From positions 1,488,001 through 1,552,000 of the forward strand of contig NZ_AP023055.1 in NCBI RefSeq assembly GCF_019703835.1: a stretch of 64,000 nt of DNA, in the 5' to 3' direction. The position numbers and the translations under genes are program-made. A model generated the notes under the pieces. That model was given only the letters and a program-made list of their open reading frames with translations. It did not search any database and was not told where the DNA came from. Every line of letters begins with the position of its first letter. The stretch's first letter is position 1. The stretch is from Thaumasiovibrio subtropicus (GTDB taxonomy: Bacteria; Pseudomonadota; Gammaproteobacteria; Enterobacterales; Vibrionaceae). Below, in pieces: positions 1-9,904 of this stretch.

Positions 1-482
1 TGCATCAAGTAACCCATACCGAACACCAAGGCAACACCACCTGACCAAATCAACCAGTTGCGTTTTAAGTGTGCAGTCACATGCGAAAGCAGGATTTGAA
101 AAGGTGTGGCCTCATCGCTGCCGTCCCATGCGTCTTGTTGACTCTCAGAAATCTTAGGATCTGCGTGGCTGTGCCTTGAGGATGCTTTTTGAGGAGGAGA
201 GGTTGGCGTCACAGGCGCGTTTTCTGAGTGGGGAACGTCTGTGCTTAATGCGACTTCCGACGAGGAAACCGATGGAGCAAGCTCATAATCATCGATCACA
301 TCACCGTCGATGCGGGCTTTTAACTGTAACAATGCCCGCTGTGAGAGCATCATTTCAGACTTAAGGTGTTTGACTTCATCCTTGAGTCTGCGCACTTCTA
401 AAAAGGCAAGTATCGCGATAATGGGAATAGAAACGCCACCCACCGCTATCAATACGCCCAGTATTCCGAGTAACCCTTCCAT
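1..482 (-). CDS. DUF2339-type membrane protein, N-terminal part only
   Basis: Reading the minus strand from an ATG at 482 gives an open frame that runs off the left edge, so only about the first 160 residues are present. It starts with a hydrophobic segment (MEGLLGILGVLIAVGGVSIP...), then a charged coiled-coil-like stretch, a Ser/Pro-rich linker and the start of a second hydrophobic block (WLIWSGGVALVFGMGYLM). This order, an N-terminal anchor, coiled coil, linker and then many membrane spans, is typical of the large DUF2339 inner-membrane proteins, whose function is unknown. An AAGGGA ribosome-binding site lies about 6 bases before the ATG. The family call is by architecture and is moderate. 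Confidence 0.6.
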   Translation of the reverse strand, partial: MEGLLGILGVLIAVGGVSIPIIAILAFLEVRRLKDEVKHLKSEMMLSQRALLQLKARIDGDVIDDYELAPSVSSSEVALSTDVPHSENAPVTPTSPPQKASSRHSHADPKISESQQDAWDGSDEATPFQILLSHVTAHLKRNWLIWSGGVALVFGMGYLM

Positions 483-608
483 ATTTCATCCCTTATGCAA
501 AACCACCCTGCTTTATCAAACACAGCATAAATGTACACCGTTCAATTATAATAACCATCACTGTACAAAATGCAATCACATTCTCATACTAAGCCGACGA
601 ACACGCAT

Positions 609-690
609 TATACCCAAGCCACCTCAAGATGCAGGATTCAGAAGCAGACTAGCCCGTCGAGTTCAAGGCAGAGGGTTTCATCGAATTATG
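609..690 (+). repeat. Dispersed intergenic repeat, copy 1
   Basis: Begins TATACCCAAGCCACCTCAAG and continues GATGCAGGATTCAGAAGC, then AGCCCGTCGAGTTCAAGGCA. Two related copies lie at 13887 and 43636. The unit is intergenic, about 80 bp here, and sits upstream of the solute-binding-protein operon. It looks like a truncated copy of the longer element at 43636-43912. Confidence 0.7.
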
Positions 691-792
691 CCCGTTTTGA
701 CATTGCAGATTCCACCGCTTGAATAATACTTGGATCTAAGCCCCAGTTTCACTCCGCTCTCACGGTTCACCACAAAGGGATGACAAACCTCT

Positions 793-2556
793 ATGAAGTT
801 TCTTTTACCTTCAATTTGGCTACTGCTCCTTTTTCCCGGCTCGGCACTGAGCTCAGCGTTTGAGTTCGACACCGTAGAGTTTCGAGAAGATACCAGTTTA
901 AAGTCAGTCACTAACACGCGCATAGCCGGCTCACATGTCAAGATCCATATGCCAAACTTGCCCTATATCGCATCGGCTCATGCGATAAACGGCTCTCTCG
1001 TGCGTCCCGCTGATAATGAACGAGGCTGGGAATACTACATGGCAACATCGCACAAGCAAATCACACCGACCCTGTATGAATTTTCGCTGCGTCAAGGTGT
1101 CCGCTTTCAAGATGGTACCCCCTTCAATGCTGATTCTGTGGTACTCAATATCGAGCACTATCAAAAGCAACCTTACACCTTCTCTAGGATGCATATCGTC
1201 CTAGATCGGGCTGAAAAGATTGACGATTACACCGTGCGTTTTCACCTGAAAGAAGAGTATGGATTAATGATGTACGACGCGATTTGGTTGCTGTTCTACT
1301 CACCCGCCTATCTAGAGAAATTTGGCTGGAATGGCAAACCTTTTTGCCCCAACCTAGCGGAAGCCGGCCCCTATGGCCTTGGTCCTTACATTCTAAAAGA
1401 GGGCTACATTGAAGGCGATCGCCGCACGCCGACTGCAGAGCTTGTTCGCAACCCCTACTATTGGGATCCAAATAGCCCGAAAGTCGATCGCATCACCATC
1501 ATCATGGATATCTCCTCTGCAGAAGCCACCGAGCTCACCTTAAACACAGAGGGCAATATCGATATCACGCCGATCGCCTTTGGTGATGTCATGGGCACCA
1601 TCTTCTCGCCTTACGGCAAACTGATGCGTCGTGCCTCCAACAATAATTATCTCGCACGCTTTAACCTCTTCACTGGCCATCCAATCTTTCGCGAGGTTGA
1701 AGTCAGAGCAGCAATCAATCGGGCTATCGATCAGCAGCTCCTTGCGGCGCTGTCCATGAACGGAGAAGGCAAGCCCACCTATGTTTCTCTTTCTGAACGT
1801 TTTTATGGCGTAAAAGAGTCGATGGCGCGCCTGCCAGCACCAAGAAAGGAATCATCACTAAACAAGCAAGTTCAGGCAGAGATTATTGCGGTCATTGACA
1901 AATACAAACCTAAGTATGGATTTGAAGAAGAAGAACAAGTCCCGCTCATTATTCTTGCCCAAGAAAGCCCGCTGTTTTTGCTCAAAGATATTAAGTATTT
2001 TCTTGAGCAAGTTAACATCGACGTCACGCTAGAGGTCGTGAGTGATGAGTCTGAAATGTTTGCCAACAACCTCGCCGCAATCAGAGGAGAAAATGCACGC
2101 GCGTTCGATATCGTTTTATGGCCAAACTTCGATTGGATACGACACCCATGGAGCTCTTTTTTCATCTTCCATTCAGAGACTGGCTGGTCCACTTTTGAGC
2201 CGGGTTCTGATGATGTAATGGATCAGCACATCAAGCGCTTTTTTGCGACCTCTAGTTCAGATCCTCACTATATCCAAGTGTTGGCCGATCTGTCTTATCA
2301 TATTTATCAACAAAACTATGTCCTGCACCTTCCGACGCCGCATGCCACGTTTGCACTCAATAAAGAAGTCGTCTTTACCCCCAGTGTCTCTGCGATTTAC
2401 CCTCTCTGGGATATTCAAGTCAGCGATTTGCATTGGTCAGTCAGGCAAGGAGAGTATCCAAGTGAACATCTCGTGCCTATTGCGATCCAAGATCCACGTG
2501 AGGTAGACCACGGACCAAAACTAGAGAGCGCCGCCCTTTCGCCACCGTTACCCTAA
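793..2556 (+). CDS. Periplasmic solute-binding protein, family 5 (peptide type)
   Basis: 587 residues. An N-terminal signal peptide (MKFLLPSIWLLLLFPGSALS) is followed by the SBP_bac_5 fold of oligopeptide/nickel-type binding proteins: YEFSLRQGVRFQDGTPFNADSV near residues 95-115 and a C-terminal lobe of normal length. There is no lipobox cysteine, so it should be free in the periplasm. It is the first of two closely similar binding proteins followed by a sensor kinase, and no permease or ATPase gene lies nearby. This context suggests ligand sensing rather than, or as well as, transport; that is inference. The ligand is unknown. Confidence 0.85.
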   Translation: MKFLLPSIWLLLLFPGSALSSAFEFDTVEFREDTSLKSVTNTRIAGSHVKIHMPNLPYIASAHAINGSLVRPADNERGWEYYMATSHKQITPTLYEFSLRQGVRFQDGTPFNADSVVLNIEHYQKQPYTFSRMHIVLDRAEKIDDYTVRFHLKEEYGLMMYDAIWLLFYSPAYLEKFGWNGKPFCPNLAEAGPYGLGPYILKEGYIEGDRRTPTAELVRNPYYWDPNSPKVDRITIIMDISSAEATELTLNTEGNIDITPIAFGDVMGTIFSPYGKLMRRASNNNYLARFNLFTGHPIFREVEVRAAINRAIDQQLLAALSMNGEGKPTYVSLSERFYGVKESMARLPAPRKESSLNKQVQAEIIAVIDKYKPKYGFEEEEQVPLIILAQESPLFLLKDIKYFLEQVNIDVTLEVVSDESEMFANNLAAIRGENARAFDIVLWPNFDWIRHPWSSFFIFHSETGWSTFEPGSDDVMDQHIKRFFATSSSDPHYIQVLADLSYHIYQQNYVLHLPTPHATFALNKEVVFTPSVSAIYPLWDIQVSDLHWSVRQGEYPSEHLVPIAIQDPREVDHGPKLESAALSPPLP

Positions 2557-2670
2557 ACACAAGACATCGTGACCTTAGAAACAAAAGTTACCTTAAAAGT
2601 AAAAAATACTAATTAAGCATTGGTGTGCATTGCGCTTTCGTACAGATAAACAATACTTGATCCATTATCA

Positions 2671-4464
2671 ATGTATTTAACCAAACTGAATGAAAGCATG
2701 ATGCAGTCTTTGTTCGCAGTGATGAATCACCACATTGCCGTTGCAAACAATCCGTTGGTCATCTTTTTCGTCGTGATACTCACCACGGGTATATCTGTCC
2801 AAGCTGACACCTTTCAGTTCGAGACGGTTGAATTTCGCCAAGACTCGAGTCTTGAAACCATCACCCACCAGCCTCGCGCAGGCTCGCATGTTAAAGTTTA
2901 CATGCCCAATTTGCCCTATATCGCTGCGGCTCATGCGGTCAATGGTGCCTTAGTGAGACCGGCAGAGAACGAAAAAGGCTGGGAGTATGACATGGCGACC
3001 TCGCATCGTGTCATCTCACCCACTTTGTATGAGTTTACATTACGTGAAGGGGTTCGTTTTCATGATGGCACACCGTTTACCGCTGACTCCGTTGTCATGA
3101 ACATCGAGTATTTTAAAAGGGATCCCTATACCTTCACAAAGATCCACTTAGTCTTAGAGCGCGCAGAAAAGATAGACGACTACACGGTACGTTTTCACCT
3201 TAACGAAGCGTATGGTTTGTTGCTCTACGATGCACTTTGGTTGCTATTTTACTCCCCCGCTTACTTAGAGAAATTTGGCTGGAATGGGAAGCCCTTCTGT
3301 CCCAATATTGCCGAAGCAGGCCCTTATGGATTAGGGCCGTACATGCTTGTAGATGGGTATATAGAAGGCGACAGACGCACACCAACAGCGGAACTGGTCC
3401 GTAACCCTTACTATTGGGATAAACGTTCACCCAAGGTAGAACGTATCACCATCGTCATGGACACGTCCCCTGAAGAAGCAAAAGCCCTCGCACTCAACAC
3501 GGAGGGCAACATTGATATCGCACCTATTGCGTTTGCCGATGAGATGGAAACCGTTTTCTCACCTTATGCCAAGCTGATGCGCAAAAAAGCGAACAACAAC
3601 TATTTAGCTCGCTTCAACCTCTTTACTGGCAACCCTATCTTCAAAGAACCTGAAGTCAGAAAGGCCATCAACCGCGCCATCGATCAGCACGCCTTAACCG
3701 CCCTTTCAATGAATGGTGAGGGTGTGCCCACTTTAATTTCACTTTCAGAAGGCTTTTATGGTGTGAAAGAGTCGATGGCCTTACTGCCTGCCTCTCCAGT
3801 AGAGTCTATCTATGACGAAGCGGTTCGCACCGACATCATCGCAACTTTAGACTCCTATAAGACGAAATATGGCTATGACGAGGATGCACGTATCCCTTTA
3901 ACCATCATGGCGCAAGAAAGCCTTCTTTACATTCTGAAAGACATCAAATTCTTTCTTGAGCGCGTCAACATCGATGTCCACTTACACATCGTCAAAGACG
4001 AGTCTGAAATGTTCAAAAACAACCTGTCAGCAATTCGCCATGAAAACGAAATCGATTTTGACATTGTCGTTTGGCCCAATTTTGACTGGATAAAAAACCC
4101 CTGGGGTACTTTCTTCATTTACCACTCCGAGACAGGGTGGTCGACGTTCGAACCCGGCACTGATGACATGTTGGATTATCATGTGAACCGCTTTTTTGCG
4201 ACGCCTTCCTATGCCGAAGACTATGTCGATACCTTGGCAGGGCTCACACAGCACCTTCACAGCCAGAATTATGTGCTGTTTTTACCCAGCCCCTTTGCCA
4301 CATTTGCGGTCAATAAAGAGGTCGTCTATCAACCTCGCTCCTCCGCCTTTTATCCACTTTGGGAGATTGAAGTCAGTGACCTCCATTGGTCTGTCAGAGA
4401 CGGAGAATACCCAACAGAAAAACTCGTCCCCATCGCCATTGAGGCCCCTGACGAAAGGAAATAA
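2671..4464 (+). CDS. Periplasmic solute-binding protein, family 5, tandem paralogue
   Basis: 597 residues and clearly a duplicate of the protein encoded just upstream; long stretches are identical, e.g. LVRNPYYWD and AINRAIDQ. The hydrophobic signal segment (PLVIFFVVILTTGISVQA) starts about 30 residues in, so translation may start at one of the later Met codons (around 2698) rather than at 2671. It lacks a lipobox. Its stop is 2 bp before the histidine kinase start, so the two are surely co-transcribed. Two diverged copies may give different ligand ranges to one sensor (inference). Confidence 0.85.
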   Translation: MYLTKLNESMMQSLFAVMNHHIAVANNPLVIFFVVILTTGISVQADTFQFETVEFRQDSSLETITHQPRAGSHVKVYMPNLPYIAAAHAVNGALVRPAENEKGWEYDMATSHRVISPTLYEFTLREGVRFHDGTPFTADSVVMNIEYFKRDPYTFTKIHLVLERAEKIDDYTVRFHLNEAYGLLLYDALWLLFYSPAYLEKFGWNGKPFCPNIAEAGPYGLGPYMLVDGYIEGDRRTPTAELVRNPYYWDKRSPKVERITIVMDTSPEEAKALALNTEGNIDIAPIAFADEMETVFSPYAKLMRKKANNNYLARFNLFTGNPIFKEPEVRKAINRAIDQHALTALSMNGEGVPTLISLSEGFYGVKESMALLPASPVESIYDEAVRTDIIATLDSYKTKYGYDEDARIPLTIMAQESLLYILKDIKFFLERVNIDVHLHIVKDESEMFKNNLSAIRHENEIDFDIVVWPNFDWIKNPWGTFFIYHSETGWSTFEPGTDDMLDYHVNRFFATPSYAEDYVDTLAGLTQHLHSQNYVLFLPSPFATFAVNKEVVYQPRSSAFYPLWEIEVSDLHWSVRDGEYPTEKLVPIAIEAPDERK

Positions 4465-4466
4465 CC

Positions 4467-5987
4467 ATGAAGCAAGATCCAGAAGCGGCGCTATCGAAAA
4501 AAATACTGATACTGTTTCTCTGTACGACCTCGGTACTGATCCTTCAAGGTATCTACAATATCTTATCCATTGACGATGTGACCGAGTCCATCAGTCAAGT
4601 ACACGAGTCAGTAACGCGTGTTAACACCAACAATCAACTCATTGCGAAACCTGTCTCAGAGCTGAGGCAAAAGACGATGAACTTGGTGATGGCGCCAAAC
4701 CAAGAGACACGCGAAACACTAAAGGCCTCGATTGAAGAAGACCTAAGTCTCATTGATGCCCGCTTGAGGGAAGCGCAGCAGAACTATCAAGATAGCGATG
4801 AGCTCAATTTACTCGTCGGCAAACTGCTCAGCTCATGGCGTAAGTACAGCGATACCGTCATAAAGTCGATAAACTATTCAGACTCGGGCATCCGCGTTGC
4901 TGAGTTCATTCATATCACCACAGACAGTAAAGTGGCCTACGACGAGTTCATTGCCAATATCGGTGCTTACAACAACCACCAAGTGCAAATCTCAGAAACC
5001 ATTTACATTCAAGCGCAAGAGAGCTCCAAACTGGCCTTTTGGGCCGTGGTCATAACCACGGTCACAGAAGCCATAATCCTAAAAGTAATCCTGCTTTATG
5101 TGCTTAATATTGTTAAAAAATACCTAGATAACAAACAAAAACATGCCGACCAGTTAGAAACTAAAAATGAAGAACTCCAAGACTCTTACAACGAACTGAA
5201 AACCATGCAGGGCCAATTGATCGAATCTGAAAAACATGCCTCGCTGTCAAAACTCGTTGCAGGTGTTGCACATGAACTCAGTACCCCAATCAGTGTAGGG
5301 CTCACCACTGCATCCCATCAAGAGCACATCTCCAGTGAACTCGCTGAAAAGAGTAAAGTCTCTGAAATTGAGTCCGATGAGGTAGACCAATTTATTCAAG
5401 AACATCAAGAATCTAGCAAAATAATGACGGCAAACCTGAAACGTGCCGATGAGATTGTTACCCGTTTTAAACGCCTATCAACAGACAACGTTCAATCAGA
5501 AATCAGTTGGTTTAACCTCAATGATCAGTTACGCGATATCGTTCATACTTTGAGCCCAAATATGCGCGGTATTCATGTTTACATTGAGGCGGAAGAAGAA
5601 CTGGAAGTCAAACTAGATCCCAGCGTGGTGTATCACATCATCTCTAATCTGCTCATGAATGCCAAAAATCACGCCTTTGAGTTCACCAATCAGCCCAAAG
5701 TCATCATAGGACTCGCCTTGGTGGAAGAAAATCGTATTCAGATGTCCGTCAAGGATAACGGCAAAGGCATTAGCATGGAGAATCAAGCAAAAATCTTCGA
5801 CCCTTTCTTTACCACCAACAAAAAGCGCGGGGGAACAGGACTTGGGCTCTCTATTGTTTACAACACCCTCAGCCATGTGCAAGGTAAGATCATCTGTGAC
5901 AGCGAAGAAGGGAACGGCACCTTGTTCATCACTGAGATTCCTTGTGAAGCCAACATTTTGCCACCCAAGCGTGCGAGTGGCCGTTAA
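4467..5987 (+). CDS. Membrane sensor histidine kinase
   Basis: 506 residues, start supported by AGGAAATAACC before the ATG. Order: transmembrane helix about 12-34, a helical periplasmic region of about 150 residues, a second helix about 189-215, a coiled coil, a HisKA dimerisation box (GVAHELSTPISVG, phospho-His near residue 270) and a HATPase_c domain with N box (NLLMNAKNHAF), G1 (DNGKGIS), F box (DPFFTTNKKRGG) and G2 (GTGLGLSIVY). It has no receiver domain and no response regulator is adjacent. Its place after two binding-protein genes suggests that it reads their ligand-bound state. A terminator follows at 6028. Confidence 0.93.
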   Translation: MKQDPEAALSKKILILFLCTTSVLILQGIYNILSIDDVTESISQVHESVTRVNTNNQLIAKPVSELRQKTMNLVMAPNQETRETLKASIEEDLSLIDARLREAQQNYQDSDELNLLVGKLLSSWRKYSDTVIKSINYSDSGIRVAEFIHITTDSKVAYDEFIANIGAYNNHQVQISETIYIQAQESSKLAFWAVVITTVTEAIILKVILLYVLNIVKKYLDNKQKHADQLETKNEELQDSYNELKTMQGQLIESEKHASLSKLVAGVAHELSTPISVGLTTASHQEHISSELAEKSKVSEIESDEVDQFIQEHQESSKIMTANLKRADEIVTRFKRLSTDNVQSEISWFNLNDQLRDIVHTLSPNMRGIHVYIEAEEELEVKLDPSVVYHIISNLLMNAKNHAFEFTNQPKVIIGLALVEENRIQMSVKDNGKGISMENQAKIFDPFFTTNKKRGGTGLGLSIVYNTLSHVQGKIICDSEEGNGTLFITEIPCEANILPPKRASGR

Positions 5988-6027
5988 ATAGACTCAAACT
6001 ACCTAGCGCTTACCTCCTTACAATCAA

Positions 6028-6056
6028 AAAGCGAGCTGACAAATGCAGCTCGCTTT
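6028..6056. terminator. Terminator between convergent kinase and hexosaminidase genes
   Basis: An 11-bp perfect stem (AAAGCGAGCTG / CAGCTCGCTTT) with a 7-base loop, A-rich on one side and T-ending on the other. It could stop both converging transcripts. A second weaker hairpin (CTCAAGC / GCTTGAG) lies at 6072-6096, closer to the hexosaminidase stop. Confidence 0.75.
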
Positions 6057-6121
6057 ACATTGTAAATTGTACTCAAGCTACTTCACGGTGCTTGAGCCGG
6101 CAGGGTGAAAACACGCTGTCA

Positions 6122-8701
6122 TTAATTGACTTGTGTCACACGGCTTGAGCGCTGACCAGAAACAGTACGCACCTTAACAGCGGTTGAAACGGCCACTGGT
6201 AACGTATACACCTGCCAGCTCGCACCATCATCTTCCGAGAACTCAATAGTCAGTCCCGGGAATGGGGTGTTCGCTTCCAGTTTACCTGCAACAATCCTCG
6301 CGCCTGGCACTGGCAAGTTAAATGCAACACCATCCGCTTCCAGTTGCGGCAACACACGCTGACCGAGCAGGTTGGCAAACGCGTTATAGCTTGCAGTACG
6401 CGCAGCCTCATCGACCACTTGGCCCGTTGCGTCATCGGCTTCCCAAGCCGCACTGTGCCATGCACGTTCGGCCAATGCGATCAAACGTGGGAAGATCATC
6501 CCTTCAGCTTGTTCTCCAGTTCGAACCGTCTCGGCCCATAACGAACCTTGCAATCCTGCGATGTTCTCAGGGCGCTGCAGTGATTTCACACCCGCCACCG
6601 CGAGGACATCCTCTTTCGTGATAGGCGCTCCGGCACGCGTAAAGTCTGCATTGGCAAACACATCGTCTGGCATATAACCAAAGGTTTTACGGGTATCAGT
6701 ATGGCGTGGCGCCCAGTAATAGCCACGTTCGCTTGGATCCGGCTCATAAGGATGGTCAAAGTAAAAGTGCGACGCGTGATTGTAGATCACCTTATAGCCA
6801 TTGTTTGCAAGGTTGTATCCGCGGTCAGCAACACCCCACTCCCAAATATTCTGCCATGCATTGCCAGTCACGTGGGTATTTGCCATCGCGGCCCTTGGAT
6901 AGACAGTGCCATGCATGAGGCCATCTTCCCAACCACCTAAATCCAAACCATAGTTCGCTGTAATCGCCGCAACACGTTCAACGAAGTACTGACTGAGTTG
7001 ATCTGGTGAAGTGATGCCCTTGTCGTTGTTGGCAAAGAAGGCTTCACAAACAGGCGATGCTTTCCATGCCCCAGCTATCTCATCACCACCAAAGTGGAAT
7101 GTCTTCAACGACTGCACGCCTTGGTGCAAGGCAACTAACTCGGCAACGACCTTATCGACGAAAGTAAATGTCGACTCCATACAGACGTTCATCGCATTGT
7201 CAGTAAACATCTGGACTGAGAGGTAATCAGATTGATCATCGAAGTCTGTCAGTAGGTACTCACTCGCTTCTGCTGGCTTGTTCTCTGCCATTAAACGATG
7301 ATAACGCGCCTCCATCGCTTTAATCGCGGCGTGCGCATGGCCTGGCATATCTAGCTCTGGAATCACTTCGATGTTGAGTGCATTCGCATACGCGAGGAGG
7401 TCACGATACTCTTGCGCGGTATAAAAACCAGAGCCCTCGTTATTGCCGTCAGGACCAGCGCCCAAGAATGGCAACATACAACGGCGCTCGTCAGGATCAT
7501 GACAGCGCTTCGCACCAACCTCGGTCAACTCGGGTAATGATTCGACTTCAATGCGCCAACCTTCATCATCAGCCAAACGAAGGTGAAGTTTGTTCAATTT
7601 AAATTTGGCCATTTGGTCGAGTAGACGCTTCACCATCGCCACACTGCGGAAGTTACGTGACGTATCGAGAGAAAAACCTCGATAACCAAACCGAGGAGCA
7701 TCAGTGACTGACGCTTGAGGCAGCGCTTCACCATCAAGCAACTGCAATAAAGTTTGCGCAGCATAAAAAGCGCCCGCTGCATCGACTGCGCCAATCTTCA
7801 CTGCATTGCTGGCAGTATCAACATCCAGATTATAAGCCTCTGTCCAGCGAGGGTGACCATCCAGATTCACCTGCTCCCAACCAACACGAATTACTTTTTC
7901 CACATTCGGTGACCAAGCAGTAGCAGTGATACCCAACTGTGCTGCTAGATAAGCGGCTTCTGATTCATAGCCCGCGTCGTAAACAACTTGCCAACTGTTA
8001 TCAATCACCAAATGCCCCGTGCCAATGGTCATATTGGCAGGCGTGGGTATAACACCCGATGCGGGCGTCAGTGAGAGATCCGCATTACGTTCAAAACGTT
8101 GCTCTGCAGTATACGGGTTATATTGGTCCACGAGCGCTGCCGAGTCATAACGTTTCCACTGTTTAGAGGAAGTAAACTCACCCACAAAGCTCAGTTCTTC
8201 ATCCGGTTTGACCGGAACGACACCATCCACTTGGTTGCTGGTGCTTTGAATCAACGCGGTTACAGTGGTGCCCTTATCCTCACTCACAAGATACCAGTTA
8301 GGCATGATATCGGTTTTTGCAACTTGCCATGCAGCCCCTTCAAACGTAAAGGTTAAGTTTTCACCCGGTTGCAATGGCTGGAAATTTGCTGTTGGCGTCA
8401 GTTTAAAAATATCGCCATTGACATGAGAGATGACCACTTGGTCACTATTGACCACCGGGATCTGACGGATATGGCTAAACCAAATTTCCCAATCCGCACC
8501 GGTGATCACTTTTGACCCTTCATTGGTCAGTGAGAGCTCAGCGAGGAAAGTGTTGTAGTCGTTAAAGGTATTGTCTAACACCGTGTACTGCAAGTTGACG
8601 CTTTCTCCCAGCTCATTCAGCGCTTGCTGGTTGAGCGCATAGGCTGATGAGGCGCATAGCGAGCCAACAGCCAAAGCAAGCAAAGACGTTTTCCATTTCA
8701 T
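6122..8701 (-). CDS. Secreted GH20 beta-N-acetylhexosaminidase (chitobiase type)
   Basis: 859 residues from the ATG at 8701, which has GGGAGA about 6 bases upstream; a longer frame to 8809 has no support. A signal peptide (MKWKTSLLALAVGSLCASSAYA) precedes an N-terminal chitobiase carbohydrate-binding-like domain, a GH20b domain, the GH20 TIM barrel with the catalytic Asp-Glu pair in FHFGGDEIAGAW, and a C-terminal beta domain. Known enzymes of this type release terminal GlcNAc (or GalNAc) from chitin oligosaccharides or glycosaminoglycans. It stands alone, with no lipobox and no AAACGTTT operator, so it may not belong to the nearby sulfatase pathway. Confidence 0.9.
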   Translation of the reverse strand: MKWKTSLLALAVGSLCASSAYALNQQALNELGESVNLQYTVLDNTFNDYNTFLAELSLTNEGSKVITGADWEIWFSHIRQIPVVNSDQVVISHVNGDIFKLTPTANFQPLQPGENLTFTFEGAAWQVAKTDIMPNWYLVSEDKGTTVTALIQSTSNQVDGVVPVKPDEELSFVGEFTSSKQWKRYDSAALVDQYNPYTAEQRFERNADLSLTPASGVIPTPANMTIGTGHLVIDNSWQVVYDAGYESEAAYLAAQLGITATAWSPNVEKVIRVGWEQVNLDGHPRWTEAYNLDVDTASNAVKIGAVDAAGAFYAAQTLLQLLDGEALPQASVTDAPRFGYRGFSLDTSRNFRSVAMVKRLLDQMAKFKLNKLHLRLADDEGWRIEVESLPELTEVGAKRCHDPDERRCMLPFLGAGPDGNNEGSGFYTAQEYRDLLAYANALNIEVIPELDMPGHAHAAIKAMEARYHRLMAENKPAEASEYLLTDFDDQSDYLSVQMFTDNAMNVCMESTFTFVDKVVAELVALHQGVQSLKTFHFGGDEIAGAWKASPVCEAFFANNDKGITSPDQLSQYFVERVAAITANYGLDLGGWEDGLMHGTVYPRAAMANTHVTGNAWQNIWEWGVADRGYNLANNGYKVIYNHASHFYFDHPYEPDPSERGYYWAPRHTDTRKTFGYMPDDVFANADFTRAGAPITKEDVLAVAGVKSLQRPENIAGLQGSLWAETVRTGEQAEGMIFPRLIALAERAWHSAAWEADDATGQVVDEAARTASYNAFANLLGQRVLPQLEADGVAFNLPVPGARIVAGKLEANTPFPGLTIEFSEDDGASWQVYTLPVAVSTAVKVRTVSGQRSSRVTQVN

Positions 8702-9320
8702 TTGTGTTCTCCCGTAAATAGACAAAAGTGATACCACTGGTCTTTTTTTATGCTTAAAAAGAAATCGTGACCAACGACAAATTGCACAATAGGGATTGAG
8801 AGCAACCAATTATTCAGTGACAAAATTATTCATTACAAAAAAACATGGCAGACCCTCTCATTTTTTCGCAGCTAAAAATAAATTAAACACAAGCTTTAAA
8901 CAGACAAAGAACGGAATAACTGACAAGAGTTTCCAGCGTCGTATTCACGCTGATCAGTTAATGGAATGGAAATGGATAGAATTTTGAAGTGAGATAAAGC
9001 CGACTGAGGAAATAATAATGAATTAAGAAACAACAACTTAAATTGAGGCAGTGGTTAGTAACGCTTATTTACCGTCATTTTCTCCAAGAGGCAAATGGCT
9101 ACTAACGCATTGAAAATGCCGTTACCTATTGATAAACAGAGTAATTTAAGGATAAAAACGTACTCTGTCTTGGTTTTACCCCCCCTCGTCAACACCCTCT
9201 CTGAGCCACGCGATAACTGAACACAGCAAGACCTTTTGCGAAAATAGTGCGATAAGGTTCTAATTTACCGCCCTCTTTCTTTCACGGTAAAAATAAAAAC
9301 AGAGATTCGCGACTAACGAA
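8702..9320. other. Intergenic region without a convincing gene
   Basis: About 620 bp, AT-rich. It should hold the hexosaminidase promoter near its left side. The one open frame on the plus strand (8796-8987) has no ribosome-binding site and no recognisable composition. A weak inverted repeat (TTTACCG...CGGTAAA, about 9265-9291) near the end of the lipoprotein gene may be its terminator. Confidence 0.5.
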
Positions 9321-9875
9321 TTACTCTATACGTAGCCAATTAAATGCGTCGCCATAATAGCGACAGTTTTCCATAACGGTTGCCGCATTCTCTATGTAGA
9401 CTTGTTGCTTGTTCGATTGTGGGTAAGTCAAATATTCAGAACACTGCGCACTTTGGCCGGGCCCAACGACAACCTTACTACCCGGTTTGAGATCACATAC
9501 CACTAAACGGTCAAGTGGCGACCATTGGTAACAGATTTCATAGTCCTCACGATATTGCGAGACCGAGCCTGCAGGCTTCTCCCAAGCCCACCAACTCCCC
9601 ATCGCACTGTCCTGATAGGTGCTATTCCAAGCTCGATACAAGGTTACTTGATTGTGGTTTCGATAAACCTGACCTTCACAAAGCCCCCCTTTTCCTGCCT
9701 CCCCTAGCGCCTTACCAAGCAGTGTCGGGTCGGATAATGGAGTAAACTGCTCTGTCATTGCGAGTGGTAACGCTGTCGTACCAACACATTCTGCCGTGTC
9801 TGTCTTCGTAATTTGTTGAGTAACCGATGTACACCCGCTAAGAAAGACCACCATTAAGATGCGTTTTCTCTTCAT
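9321..9875 (-). CDS. Putative outer-membrane lipoprotein, unknown function
   Basis: 184 residues. The N-terminus MKRKRILMVVFLSGCTS is a short lipoprotein signal with lipobox LSGC (Cys15). The mature part has four or five further Cys residues (ECVG, GLCEGQ, EICYQW, VVCDL, ENCRYY), which could form disulfides in the periplasm. I recognise no domain. It is read in the same direction as the TetR gene 29 bp upstream, so the two may be co-transcribed from the strong promoter at 10521-10550. Confidence 0.7.
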   Translation of the reverse strand: MKRKRILMVVFLSGCTSVTQQITKTDTAECVGTTALPLAMTEQFTPLSDPTLLGKALGEAGKGGLCEGQVYRNHNQVTLYRAWNSTYQDSAMGSWWAWEKPAGSVSQYREDYEICYQWSPLDRLVVCDLKPGSKVVVGPGQSAQCSEYLTYPQSNKQQVYIENAATVMENCRYYGDAFNWLRIE

Positions 9876-9904
9876 TTTCCTCTCCTTGGAACGATTGCCT
9901 TACA

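Noticed and set aside
8796..8987. 63-residue open frame downstream of nothing in particular
   Set aside because: Lacks a ribosome-binding site and looks like translated AT-rich intergenic DNA.
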